NCBI GenBank assembly: GCA_963843745.1
Contig: CAWJLP010000020.1
Location: forward strand, 62,001-126,000
Source: Trebonia sp963843745
Lineage (GTDB): Bacteria; Actinomycetota; Actinomycetes; Streptosporangiales; Streptosporangiaceae
Length of the DNA stretch: 64,000 nt
Reading direction: 5' to 3'
Shown here: positions 52,992 through 60,413 of the stretch, in pieces
Layout of the letters: each line of letters begins with the position of its first letter
How positions within the stretch are numbered: the first letter of the stretch is position 1
Made by a program: the position numbers and the translations under genes
Notes under the pieces: model-generated
The model's database searches: none
What the model saw: the letters and a program-made list of their open reading frames with translations, nothing else
Told to the model about the DNA's origin: nothing

Positions 52992-54092
52992 ATGGCAAGT
53001 ACTCCAAGCCAGACGACGAGCACGACCTTCGCGCCGAGTGAGGACATCGCGGTCTCGCTCGATCCGACCGCCGCGCCGCTGCTGCGCAAGGCAGTGCCGG
53101 ACATCGACGACGCACCCATGTCCAGGGCCCAGCAGTTCCTGGTGGGAGTGTTCGTCTTTGTCCCGATGCTGGCGCTCCTCGCCGCGATCCCTTTCGCCTG
53201 GGGCTGGGGCCTGAACTGGCACGACGTCGTTATCGCCGCCGTCTTTTACTGGGTATCCGGGCTCGGCATAACGGTCGGGTTCCACCGGTACTTCACGCAC
53301 AGCTCGTTCAAGGCCAAGTCCGGCCTTCGGGTCGCGCTCGCGATCGCTGGCACCCTCGCGATGGAGGGCCCGGTCGTCACCTGGGTCGCCGACCACCGGC
53401 GGCACCACAAGTACAGCGACAAGGAGGGCGACCCGCACTCGCCCTGGAAGTACGGCGACGACGCCAAGGCCCTCTTCAAGGGCCTGCTCTGGGCGCACAT
53501 GGGGTGGCTGTTCGACCCGAACCAGACCTCGCAGGAGAAGTTCGCACCCGACCTGCTCGCCGACCGGAAGATCCGCATGGTGGATGCCTGGTTCCCCGGG
53601 ATCGTCGCCTTCACGCTCATCGCCCCCGCGGTGATCGGCGGCTTCTGGACCTCCACGGGAGTCTGGTCCTGGCACGGCGCCATCGAGGCGTTCTTCTGGG
53701 CCAGCCTGGTCCGCATCACGGTGCTGCACCACGTAACCTGGTCGACCAACTCGATCTGTCACACCTGGGGCAACACAGACTGGATGTCCCGCGACCGGTC
53801 GGTGAACGTCGCCTGGCTGGCCATCGGCTCCTTCGGCGAGTCCTGGCACAACCTGCACCACGCCGACCCGACGTGCGCCAGGCACGGCGCGCTCAAGGGA
53901 CAGATCGACCAGTCCGCCCGGGTGATCCAGTGGTTCGAGAAGCTCGGCTGGGCCTACGACGTGCGCTGGCCGGACGAGGCGCGGCTGAGGGCCAAGCGCG
54001 CGGCCAACGCGACGCGCAGCCTTGGCAGCATGACGATGCGTAACGAAAAGGCAGCAAAGCCGGCAGACCCTGCTGACAGGGCGGCGGCATAG
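52992..54092 (+). CDS. acyl-CoA / fatty-acid delta-9 desaturase
   Basis: The 366-residue membrane enzyme has the three histidine boxes that bind its di-iron centre: HRYFTH, HRRHH and HNLHH. Four membrane helices are visible (FVFVPMLALLAAIPFAWGWGL, IAAVFYWVSGLGITVGF, FPGIVAFTLIAPAVIGGFW, AIEAFFWASLVRITVLHHV). It introduces a double bond into saturated acyl chains and so tunes membrane fluidity. The ATG at 52992 follows AGGGGAG; the open frame extends much further back but lacks coding character. The TetR gene begins 16 bases after the stop, and an operator-like dyad lies upstream. Confidence 0.93.
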   Translation: MASTPSQTTSTTFAPSEDIAVSLDPTAAPLLRKAVPDIDDAPMSRAQQFLVGVFVFVPMLALLAAIPFAWGWGLNWHDVVIAAVFYWVSGLGITVGFHRYFTHSSFKAKSGLRVALAIAGTLAMEGPVVTWVADHRRHHKYSDKEGDPHSPWKYGDDAKALFKGLLWAHMGWLFDPNQTSQEKFAPDLLADRKIRMVDAWFPGIVAFTLIAPAVIGGFWTSTGVWSWHGAIEAFFWASLVRITVLHHVTWSTNSICHTWGNTDWMSRDRSVNVAWLAIGSFGESWHNLHHADPTCARHGALKGQIDQSARVIQWFEKLGWAYDVRWPDEARLRAKRAANATRSLGSMTMRNEKAAKPADPADRAAA

Positions 54093-54108
54093 CGGCCATG
54101 ATGTTCCG

Positions 54109-54720
54109 GTGACCGAATCCCCCAGACCCAGCAAAAGACGGATGACTGGTCAGGAGCGACGGCAGCAGTTGCTGGACATAGGCCGCAGGCTCTTCGCCGA
54201 GCGGGGATTCGAAGGCACCTCGATCGAGGAGATCGCCGCTCAGGCGGGTGTCTCCAAGCCGGTGGTGTACGAGCACTTCGGCGGCAAGGAGGGCTTGTAC
54301 GCGGTCGTCGTGGACCGTGAGGTGGAGCGGCTCACCACGATCACGATGACGCTGCTCGACGCCAAGCAGTCCCGGCCCAAGTTCGAGGCCGCTGCGGTCA
54401 CCCTGCTCCGCTACATCGAGGACAACGCCGACGGGTTCCGCATCCTGGTCCGCGACTCGAGCCCCGGGGCCACCACCGGCACGTACGGCACGCTGCTGTC
54501 GGACATCGCGGGCCAGGTGGAGTACATCATGGCCGACTTCCTCAAGTCCCGTGGCAGGGACCCGAAGCTGGCCCCGATGTACTCCCAGATGCTCGTCGGC
54601 ATGGTGGCGTTCACCGGCCAGTGGTGGCTGGACGCCCGCAAGCCCAAGCTCGAGCAGGTGGCCACGAACCTCATCGACCTGGCCTGGAACGGCCTGTCCC
54701 AGCTGGATGCCCAGGCCTGA
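54109..54720 (+). CDS. TetR-family regulator of the desaturase
   Basis: The 203-residue protein has the TetR HTH: RQQLLDIGRRLFAERGFEGTSIEEIAAQAGVSKPVVYEHFGGKEGLYAVVVDREVERL. The C-terminal half is a helical ligand domain (FKILVRDSSPGATTGTYGTLLSDIAG-like region, WWLDARKPKLEQVATNLIDLAWNGL). It probably responds to long-chain acyl-CoA and controls the desaturase that precedes it, as DesT/FasR-type regulators do (inference). The GTG at 54109 lacks a strong ribosome site, and translation may be coupled to the desaturase; an ATG at 54142 is an alternative. Confidence 0.88.
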   Translation: MTESPRPSKRRMTGQERRQQLLDIGRRLFAERGFEGTSIEEIAAQAGVSKPVVYEHFGGKEGLYAVVVDREVERLTTITMTLLDAKQSRPKFEAAAVTLLRYIEDNADGFRILVRDSSPGATTGTYGTLLSDIAGQVEYIMADFLKSRGRDPKLAPMYSQMLVGMVAFTGQWWLDARKPKLEQVATNLIDLAWNGLSQLDAQA

Positions 54721-54754
54721 CGAAGGCCTGAGGAACGACCGCCGGAGACCGGCC

Positions 54755-55975
54755 CTAATCGCGGTTCTTCACCCAGACCGACAGGTACGCGGGCTCAAGA
54801 GCCTGCTGCACGGTTCCGGTCAGGCTGTCCGTGAGCGAGGTCAGGTCGACCGCGCCCCGCAGCCCGGCGGCGAAGGTGGCGACGATCCGGTCCGCGTCGT
54901 AACGGGCCCGGTTGAACCGGCGGTCGACCGCGTGCTGCACCCGCCGCCGGACCGGGTTGACCAGCGCCGCCGCGGCCAGCGTGGCCACGGCCACCGCTAC
55001 CTCGGTGTGGAATCCGAGCACTTGTGTTGTCAGCAGCACCAGCCCCGCGTACACCCCGACCAGCAGCCCGGTCACGATCGTGTACGCGAGCGTCCGCGAG
55101 ACGATCCTGTCGATCTCGTACAACCGGTACCGCAGCACCGCCACCCCGATCGAGACGGGCACCGCCACGATGCCGAACGAGATGACGTTGGCGATCGCCC
55201 GGACGGCTGGCGAGGCGTTGCCGGGCACCGCCAGGCCGAAGACCAGACCGAGCACGGCAATCAGAACACCGCTGGCCAGCCACTTGAGCTGCTGGCGGCG
55301 CTCACCCGTGGACTGCCGCCAGGCCACGAACTGGCGGGCCGCGCACCAGACGATGAACGGCAGGCCTATCAGGGCGAAAATCATCTGCACCAGCGCGAAC
55401 CAGCCGGTCGCGTGGTCGATGACCGCCAGCCCGTCGAACGAGTCGAGGACTACCTGGTGCCCGGCGACCGCGTTCGCCACCGCCACGCCGAGCGCCGCGG
55501 TGAAGCCCACCAGCACGGCCACGAACAGGCCCATGATCGCGCGGCTGGACCGCGCGGGCAGCGTGCCGTCCGGGAAGAGCAACACGACCAGGGCGAACAG
55601 CGAAAGAGCCGGGCCCCACAGCTCGTAGAGGAACAGCGCAGCCGGACCCAGCGGGAGATGGTGGCCGAGCGGGTAGCTGATCACCGCGTAGAAGCCGCCG
55701 TCGATGCTGAGCAGCAGGCAGATCCCGATGGCGAGGAAGAGCCAGCCGATCGGGTTCCGCGGCACCCGCCGGGCCAGCACGAACCCCACCACGCCGAACG
55801 GTACTGCGCCGAGCGCCTCACCACCGTTCACCTGCGGGCTCTGCCTGGCCAGCAGCGACAGCGGCACCAGGGCCAGCGTGACGACAGCGAACAGGACGGC
55901 TAGCGCCAGCGCGGTGCGCGGCGAGGGCAGCCGGAAACGGCGGCCCGCCAGGTCAGCCGGGCTCATAACCGGCAC
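54755..55975 (-). CDS. multi-spanning sensor-like membrane protein without kinase domain
   Basis: The 406-residue protein has about nine membrane helices. RNPIGWLFLAIG and LYEIDRIVSRTLAYTIVTGLLVGVYAGLVLLT are segments found in the sensory regions of actinobacterial histidine kinases and adenylate cyclases. It ends after NPVRRRVQHAVDRRFNRARYDADRIVATFAAGLR, exactly where the cytoplasmic signalling domain would begin, and lacks kinase motifs (no H-box or G-box). It may be a free-standing sensor or a truncated kinase. It lies 34 bases from the convergent TetR gene. Confidence 0.7.
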   Translation of the reverse strand: MPVMSPADLAGRRFRLPSPRTALALAVLFAVVTLALVPLSLLARQSPQVNGGEALGAVPFGVVGFVLARRVPRNPIGWLFLAIGICLLLSIDGGFYAVISYPLGHHLPLGPAALFLYELWGPALSLFALVVLLFPDGTLPARSSRAIMGLFVAVLVGFTAALGVAVANAVAGHQVVLDSFDGLAVIDHATGWFALVQMIFALIGLPFIVWCAARQFVAWRQSTGERRQQLKWLASGVLIAVLGLVFGLAVPGNASPAVRAIANVISFGIVAVPVSIGVAVLRYRLYEIDRIVSRTLAYTIVTGLLVGVYAGLVLLTTQVLGFHTEVAVAVATLAAAALVNPVRRRVQHAVDRRFNRARYDADRIVATFAAGLRGAVDLTSLTDSLTGTVQQALEPAYLSVWVKNRD

Positions 55976-56020
55976 GCTACGCGCGGAGCGTCCGGGAAAC
56001 GTTACGGCGGCAACGAGCGG

Positions 56021-56506
56021 CTAAGAGTCGCAACCGCCCGTTCTGGCGAATTCTGGCGTGCGAACCACGGCCGGGGAGGCGCCTGGGGCCACTACGGCGG
56101 CGCACTCCTCTGGCCGGGCCGTGGGCAGGCCGACGGCTGCCCAGGCGGCGTAGCCGCCGATCACGTCCGTCGCGTCCAGCCCGAGTTCCTGGAGTGCGAC
56201 GGCGGCCAGGCTCGACGTGTATCCCTCTTCGCAGATCACGATCGGGCGCAGGTCGTAGCCGGTCACCCACGGCAGCCGCGCGTCGCTTTCCGGGTCGAAC
56301 CGCCACTCCAGGTGGTTGCGCTCCACCACCACGGAGCCAGGGACCTCACCCGCGGCGGCGCGCTGCCAGGCCGGCCGGATGTCGATCAGCGTCGCGCCCG
56401 CGCAGAACTCCTCGAACGCCTCCGCCGGCGTCAGCCGGGCTAGCCTGGCGCGCGCGGACGCCAGGATCTCGCCGATCGTCCGCGCGCCGTCCGGTCGCTG
56501 CGTCAC
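56021..56506 (-). CDS. rhodanese-domain sulfurtransferase
   Basis: The 161-residue protein has a single rhodanese domain: LIDIRPAWQRAAAGEVPGSVVVERNHLEWR, and the active-site loop VICEEGYTSSLAA with the catalytic cysteine. The GTG at 56506 overlaps the cysteine dioxygenase stop as GTGA. The pairing is logical: cysteine sulfinate, the dioxygenase product, leads to sulfite, and a rhodanese can handle sulfane sulfur arising in the same pathway (inference). The C-terminal 35 residues are variable. Confidence 0.88.
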   Translation of the reverse strand: MTQRPDGARTIGEILASARARLARLTPAEAFEEFCAGATLIDIRPAWQRAAAGEVPGSVVVERNHLEWRFDPESDARLPWVTGYDLRPIVICEEGYTSSLAAVALQELGLDATDVIGGYAAWAAVGLPTARPEECAAVVAPGASPAVVRTPEFARTGGCDS

Positions 56507-56988
56507 CAGTCCTCTTCTCCTTCGGTCGCGGCCACGACGAGCCCGCCCGGCGTCAGGTCGTATCTCGTCATCGCCGACAGCGGCGGCGAGTAGGCGTGCA
56601 GGCTGACCGCGACCGAGCCTGTCGCGGAGTTCCGCACGTCGTGCACGTAACGCGGGCCGAAGGCCCGCACGTCGCCGGAGGCCACCTTGCTGACCGCCGC
56701 CCGGCTGTCGCCGCGCGGCATCACGCACTCGTCAAGCGCCCCCCACACCACGCCGAACGCCCCCGCAGAGCCCCCGTGGTCGTGGAACCCCGTCGACTGC
56801 CCGGGCAGCCAGCTGATCAGCCACACCTCGTAGCCGGCGGTCGTGTGTATTCGCTCGTACCAGCGCCCCTCGGGATCGAGCCGCACGCGGGCCACCCACT
56901 CCGCCGGGGTGGAGGTCAGCCGCCGTACCTCGGCGGCGAGCTGCTGCGGGCTGAGTGTCCGCTGCTCGGTGACGTTGCTTCGTTGCAC
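56503..56988 (-). CDS. cysteine dioxygenase (cupin)
   Basis: This 161-residue cupin has the iron-binding motif FHDHGGSAGAFGVVWGALDE and a later histidine in FGPRYVHDVRN. These belong to type I cysteine dioxygenases of actinobacteria, which oxidise cysteine to cysteine sulfinate. The ATG at 56988 is preceded by a region that lies only 31 bases from the tam stop. It is coupled to the rhodanese gene. Confidence 0.88.
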   Translation of the reverse strand: MQRSNVTEQRTLSPQQLAAEVRRLTSTPAEWVARVRLDPEGRWYERIHTTAGYEVWLISWLPGQSTGFHDHGGSAGAFGVVWGALDECVMPRGDSRAAVSKVASGDVRAFGPRYVHDVRNSATGSVAVSLHAYSPPLSAMTRYDLTPGGLVVAATEGEEDW

Positions 56989-57019
56989 GGGACGATCATG
57001 GCACGAATTCTCTAGTAAC

Positions 57020-57838
57020 TCAATTGGAATTGCCGGAATAGCTGAGGGTGAGGTCCGCGCGCCGGTGCAGCACCGTGAACACCCTGCGGAAGGAAAACAG
57101 TGTTCCGAACGTACGCGGCTTGTACGCCAGCCGTACCCGTTCCTCGTACTCGGCGAGGAACGCCTCGCCCTGCTCCGCGTCGAGGGCGGCGAGCACCGGC
57201 CGCAGCGCGCTGCCCTTGACCCACTCGACCACCGGATGCGCCGCGCCGTTCCCGGGGTCCTCCAGGATGTGCACGTAGCTCGTCGCCCAGGCGTCTACCT
57301 CGTAGCCAGGCCGCGCGAGCAGCTCCGCGTACTCTTCCGGGTCGCCGGCCTGGCGGTTCAGCTTCACCCCGGTGAGCAGCGGCCGCCATCGCGCGGACCC
57401 GGCCAGCTCCCTGACGATCGCCTGGCTCGGCTGGTCGAAGTTCCCGGGCAGCTGGAACGCGAGCCAGCCGCCGGGCGCGAGCAGGTCAGCCCAGCGCAGC
57501 AGCAGGTCGCCGTGGTCCGGCACCCACTGCAGCACCGCGTTGCAGACCAGCACGTCCGGCGGCCGCGCTGGCCGCCAGTCGCGGACGTCGGCGAGTTCGA
57601 AGCGCGGTCGGCCGGCTTCCACCGCCGATGCGGTGGCGGCGATCATCTCCGCTGAGTTGTCGACGCCGATGACCTCGGCGCCCGGCCAGCGCCGCGCGAG
57701 CACCTGGGTGAGGTTCCCCGGACCACAGCCGAGGTCGGCGACATAGCCGGGCTCGGCTGCGCCGATCCTGGCGATCAGGTCGAAGAACGGGCGGGCGCGC
57801 TCGCCGCCGAACCGCAGATACTGCTGTGCGTCCCACAT
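57020..57838 (-). CDS. tam: trans-aconitate 2-methyltransferase
   Basis: The 272-residue SAM-dependent methyltransferase begins MWDAQQYLRFGGERARPFFDLIARI and has the SAM motif VADLGCGPGNLTQVLARRWPGAEVIGVDNS and VCNAVLQWVPDH, all typical of Tam. It methylates trans-aconitate, a by-product that inhibits aconitase. The gene is divergent from a MarR-family regulator, with a perfect palindrome in the shared 53-base gap, the same arrangement as the TamR system described in Streptomyces coelicolor. Confidence 0.92.
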   Translation of the reverse strand: MWDAQQYLRFGGERARPFFDLIARIGAAEPGYVADLGCGPGNLTQVLARRWPGAEVIGVDNSAEMIAATASAVEAGRPRFELADVRDWRPARPPDVLVCNAVLQWVPDHGDLLLRWADLLAPGGWLAFQLPGNFDQPSQAIVRELAGSARWRPLLTGVKLNRQAGDPEEYAELLARPGYEVDAWATSYVHILEDPGNGAAHPVVEWVKGSALRPVLAALDAEQGEAFLAEYEERVRLAYKPRTFGTLFSFRRVFTVLHRRADLTLSYSGNSN

Positions 57839-57863
57839 GCCCGGTATCCCACCAAATCAAGCA

Positions 57864-57877
57864 TCTTGACGTCAAGA
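57864..57877. promoter_or_regulatory. palindromic operator between tam and tamR
   Basis: TCTTGACGTCAAGA is a perfect 14-base palindrome midway between the divergent start codons of tam (57838) and the MarR gene (57892). It is the expected site for TamR-type autoregulation. Confidence 0.85.
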
Positions 57878-57891
57878 GATACGCTGTGCCA

Positions 57892-58440
57892 ATGGGGCGA
57901 CTCGCAGACGAGGAGCGGGCGGCGGCCGCGGCGGACGGCGAACCGCGCGACGAGGTCGATGAGCTGGTGGCCGCGTGGCGGGCGCAGCGTCCGGACCTGG
58001 ACGTCGAGCCGATGCAGGTGCTCAGCCGGGTCTCGCGGCTGGCCAGGCATCTGGACATCGCGCGGCGCGGCGCGTTCGCCGGCCACGGCCTCGAGGCGTG
58101 GGAGTTCGACGTGCTGTCCGCGCTGCGCCGCGCCGGGCCGCCCTTCCAGCTCACGCCCGGAGCGCTGCTGCGCGCCACTCTCGTCACGTCGGGCACCATG
58201 ACCAACAGGATCGACCGCCTCGCCGCGGCCGGCCTGGTGCGCCGCGAACCAGACCCGAGGGACCGGCGGGGCGTACTCGTGACGCTGTCCGAGCAGGGCA
58301 AGGCGGCCGTCGACGCGGCGCTCACCGACCTGCTCAACAGGGAGCAGTCGCTGCTGGCAGGCCTGGACGCCGGCGAGCGCGAGACGCTGGCCAGCCTGCT
58401 GCGTACCTTGCTCGCCCCGTTCGACGCGACCGGCCGCTAG
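57892..58440 (+). CDS. tamR: MarR-family regulator (TamR-like)
   Basis: The 182-residue protein has the MarR winged-helix core: LEAWEFDVLSALRRAGPPFQLTPGALLRATLVTSGTMTNRIDRLAAAGLVRREPDPRDRRGVLVTLSEQGKAAVDAAL. An N-terminal extension of about 40 residues (ADEERAAAAADGEPRDEVDELVAAWRAQRPDLD) is a feature of the TamR/UrtR-like group. In S. coelicolor TamR senses trans-aconitate and related acids and represses tam; the gene order and palindrome support the same role. The ATG at 57892 has no ribosome site and may be leaderless; a GTG at 57886 is possible. It ends four bases from the convergent secreted-protein gene. Confidence 0.88.
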   Translation: MGRLADEERAAAAADGEPRDEVDELVAAWRAQRPDLDVEPMQVLSRVSRLARHLDIARRGAFAGHGLEAWEFDVLSALRRAGPPFQLTPGALLRATLVTSGTMTNRIDRLAAAGLVRREPDPRDRRGVLVTLSEQGKAAVDAALTDLLNREQSLLAGLDAGERETLASLLRTLLAPFDATGR

Positions 58441-58444
58441 CCGG

Positions 58445-59197
58445 TCAGCCGATGGACAGCTGGCCGGTCTGCAGAGCGCCCGCGATGACGACCGGCTGAT
58501 CCGTGGTCACGTTCGTCATCGTTATGATCGCGCTGCTCGTGAGGACGCTCGCGGTGGTCAGCAGCACCGCGCTGACGGTGGACGGAGTGAACGTCAGCGG
58601 GACGCCGAGCAGCGAACCGGTCAGTTTGGTCGCGTAGAGGGTGACCCCGCCGCTGAACGCCAGCGTCGGGCTGGACGTGACGGTCGTCGTCCCGCTTTGC
58701 GTGACCGTGTCGGTCACGCTGCCGGCCAGCGTGATGGAGTCCGCGGTGAACTTCATCACCGACACGGACCCGCCGCCCCCGACCGGCAGGGTGACGTTGC
58801 CCGCGTAGGCGAAGTGGGCCAGGGCCGCCGAGCCGGCGGTGAGCACCTCGGTGGCCGCCGACGCCGCCAGGCCCGGGTCCGCGCTGGCGTTCTTCTGCGC
58901 CGCCTTCTTGCCGCTCGCCTTCGCGGTTCCGCTGGCGGACGAGCCGGCCGGCAGGCTTGCCGGCAGTGAGGTCCCCACCGGCAGCGAAACCGAGGGCAGC
59001 GGGAGCGGGCTGGCCGGGGAGGAGGACGCCGACGGCGTCGGAGTGGGCGATGACGAGGGGCCGAAGCAGATGCCCAGGATGCAGGTCTGGGCCGGCTGCG
59101 ATCGCGTCCCCGCGCTGGCGCCTCCCGCGCCCACGGTACCGAGAATCCCGGCCACCAGCGCGAGCGACAGCGCGGTGACCGTGAGCGGTCGCCTCAC
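58445..59197 (-). CDS. secreted protein of the DUF6230/DUF6114 operon
   Basis: The 250-residue protein has a signal peptide (MRRPLTVTALSLALVAGILG, then VGAGGASAG as the likely cleavage region). A Ser/Pro-rich linker (residues 48-95) with a pair of cysteines before it (CILGIC) follows, then a Thr/Ser/Val-rich beta domain with no recognised motif. The GTG at 59197 overlaps the DUF6114 stop. The beta domain resembles the exported domain of the DUF6230 protein in composition, so the two may act together at the cell surface (inference). Function unknown. Confidence 0.7.
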   Translation of the reverse strand: MRRPLTVTALSLALVAGILGTVGAGGASAGTRSQPAQTCILGICFGPSSSPTPTPSASSSPASPLPLPSVSLPVGTSLPASLPAGSSASGTAKASGKKAAQKNASADPGLAASAATEVLTAGSAALAHFAYAGNVTLPVGGGGSVSVMKFTADSITLAGSVTDTVTQSGTTTVTSSPTLAFSGGVTLYATKLTGSLLGVPLTFTPSTVSAVLLTTASVLTSSAIITMTNVTTDQPVVIAGALQTGQLSIG

Positions 59198-59604
59198 GGC
59201 ATCGCCGCCGGTTCCGGGCTCCGCTCCGCGGCCTCCTCAGGCTCTCCTGGCTCCCAGGCGAACGCGATCGCGCCGCCGACCATGGCGAGCAGCATGCCGA
59301 TGAAGAAGCCGCCGAGGTTGGACGTGGGGAACGAGACGATGCCGAGGACGATGCCTGCGATCCCGTAGAAGACCCGGTGCAGCGGGTTGACCCAGATCAT
59401 GATTCCCGCCGCGATCAGCAGCAGCCCGATCAGGACGCCGAACACCCCGCCGATCCCGATATAGATGACCAGCTTGATCGCGCCGTGGCCGAGGTCGCCG
59501 CCGAGCGGGATCAGCAGCAGCTCAAGGCCGGCGAGCAGAAGCAGCAGACCGCCCGTAAAAGGGCGGGTGCGCCGCCATGCCCTGAAGCGCTCGCGCCTCG
59601 TCAT
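59194..59604 (-). CDS. DUF6114 membrane protein
   Basis: The 136-residue protein starts MTRRERFRAWRRTRPFTGGLLLLLAGLELLLIPLG and has four membrane helices (also LVIYIGIGGVFGVLIGLLLIAAGIMIWV, VFYGIAGIVLGIVSFPTSNLGGFFIGMLLAMVGGAIAFAW). This is the DUF6114 pattern. It lies three bases after the DUF6230 gene and overlaps the secreted-protein gene as GTGA. A role in anchoring or exporting its neighbours is guessed from context. Confidence 0.85.
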   Translation of the reverse strand: MTRRERFRAWRRTRPFTGGLLLLLAGLELLLIPLGGDLGHGAIKLVIYIGIGGVFGVLIGLLLIAAGIMIWVNPLHRVFYGIAGIVLGIVSFPTSNLGGFFIGMLLAMVGGAIAFAWEPGEPEEAAERSPEPAAMP

Positions 59605-59607
59605 GGC

Positions 59608-60234
59608 TCAGCAGCTCCCACCGAACCCGATGGTGAGCCCGGGCAGCGTGAACGTGCCTGCCGTCGTCAGCCAGGTGTGCTGCACCAGGTTGTCGATGGT
59701 GATCGAGTCGGCCTGCTGCCCGAACCCGCCGGCCTGGCCCGCGGTGCCCGGATCCTTGGTGAGCGTCCCGGCATCCTGGCCGATCGTGATGTTCTTGAAC
59801 ACCGCCTGGCTGCCGGTCTGGCCGCTGGCGTCGACGATCAGGTTGTCCGCGCTTACGTCGTTGCCGCCGCCACCCGCGGTCAGCCGCAGGGTGACGGGGC
59901 CGACCTTAACGCTCTGGCAGAGGTTGGACAGCGTGGCGTGGTGGATGGCGGAGACGATGACCGGCTGGGTCCCGCTGCCCTGGCTGAGCGAGCCGCCGAA
60001 CTGCTCAAAACCGGTCCCCGTCAGCTGGGTGGCGGTGACGAGGAACTCCTGGCCGGACACCGAGATGCTCGACGCGATCGCGCCTTGCGCGGTCAGCCCG
60101 ACGAGGATGCCCGCGACCACGCCGCCCGGCACGGCCGCCATCGCGAACCGCCGCCACTTGATCTTGCCCTTCGCCTGGGGCCTGGCCGCGCGCGGCGCCT
60201 CATGCCGGCCCATCCTGCTGTTTTCAACCGACAC
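59608..60234 (-). CDS. DUF6230 exported protein
   Basis: The 208-residue protein has a basic N-terminus (GKIKWRRFAMAAVPGGVVAGILVGLTAQGAIASSISVSGQEF), which looks like a membrane anchor or signal peptide. A beta-rich domain follows that repeats Asn/Gln/Thr motifs (IIVDASGQTG-like, DNLIVDA, DSITIDNLVQH). This matches DUF6230, a family of uncharacterised surface proteins of actinobacteria. A GTG start at 60234 follows AAGGGAACG; an ATG at 60213 is possible. It heads the three-gene operon, downstream of a consensus-like promoter. Confidence 0.85.
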   Translation of the reverse strand: MSVENSRMGRHEAPRAARPQAKGKIKWRRFAMAAVPGGVVAGILVGLTAQGAIASSISVSGQEFLVTATQLTGTGFEQFGGSLSQGSGTQPVIVSAIHHATLSNLCQSVKVGPVTLRLTAGGGGNDVSADNLIVDASGQTGSQAVFKNITIGQDAGTLTKDPGTAGQAGGFGQQADSITIDNLVQHTWLTTAGTFTLPGLTIGFGGSC

Positions 60235-60336
60235 GGCGTTCCCTTTCGGGGCTCCATGGTGCGCATGTCCGCGGCGGGGATCGCGATGCCCGGCACCGAT
60301 GACGGGTTAACTGGGTGCGTATTGAGGTGCGGCACA

Positions 60337-60380
60337 CCCTGCATTGCAGGGAAGTTACTCTCCAGTAAAGTAGCCGTCAA
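60337..60380 (-). promoter_or_regulatory. promoter of the DUF6230 operon with operator at the start point
   Basis: On the minus strand TTGACG (60375-60380) and TAACTT (60352-60357) are separated by exactly 17 bases. A perfect palindrome CCCTGCA-T-TGCAGGG at 60337-60351 abuts the -10 box and covers the expected start point. It lies about 100 bases before the start codon of the DUF6230 gene. Confidence 0.75.
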
Positions 60381-60413
60381 GCGCTTCAGGGAAACAAGAC
60401 TTCTAACAAAAGG

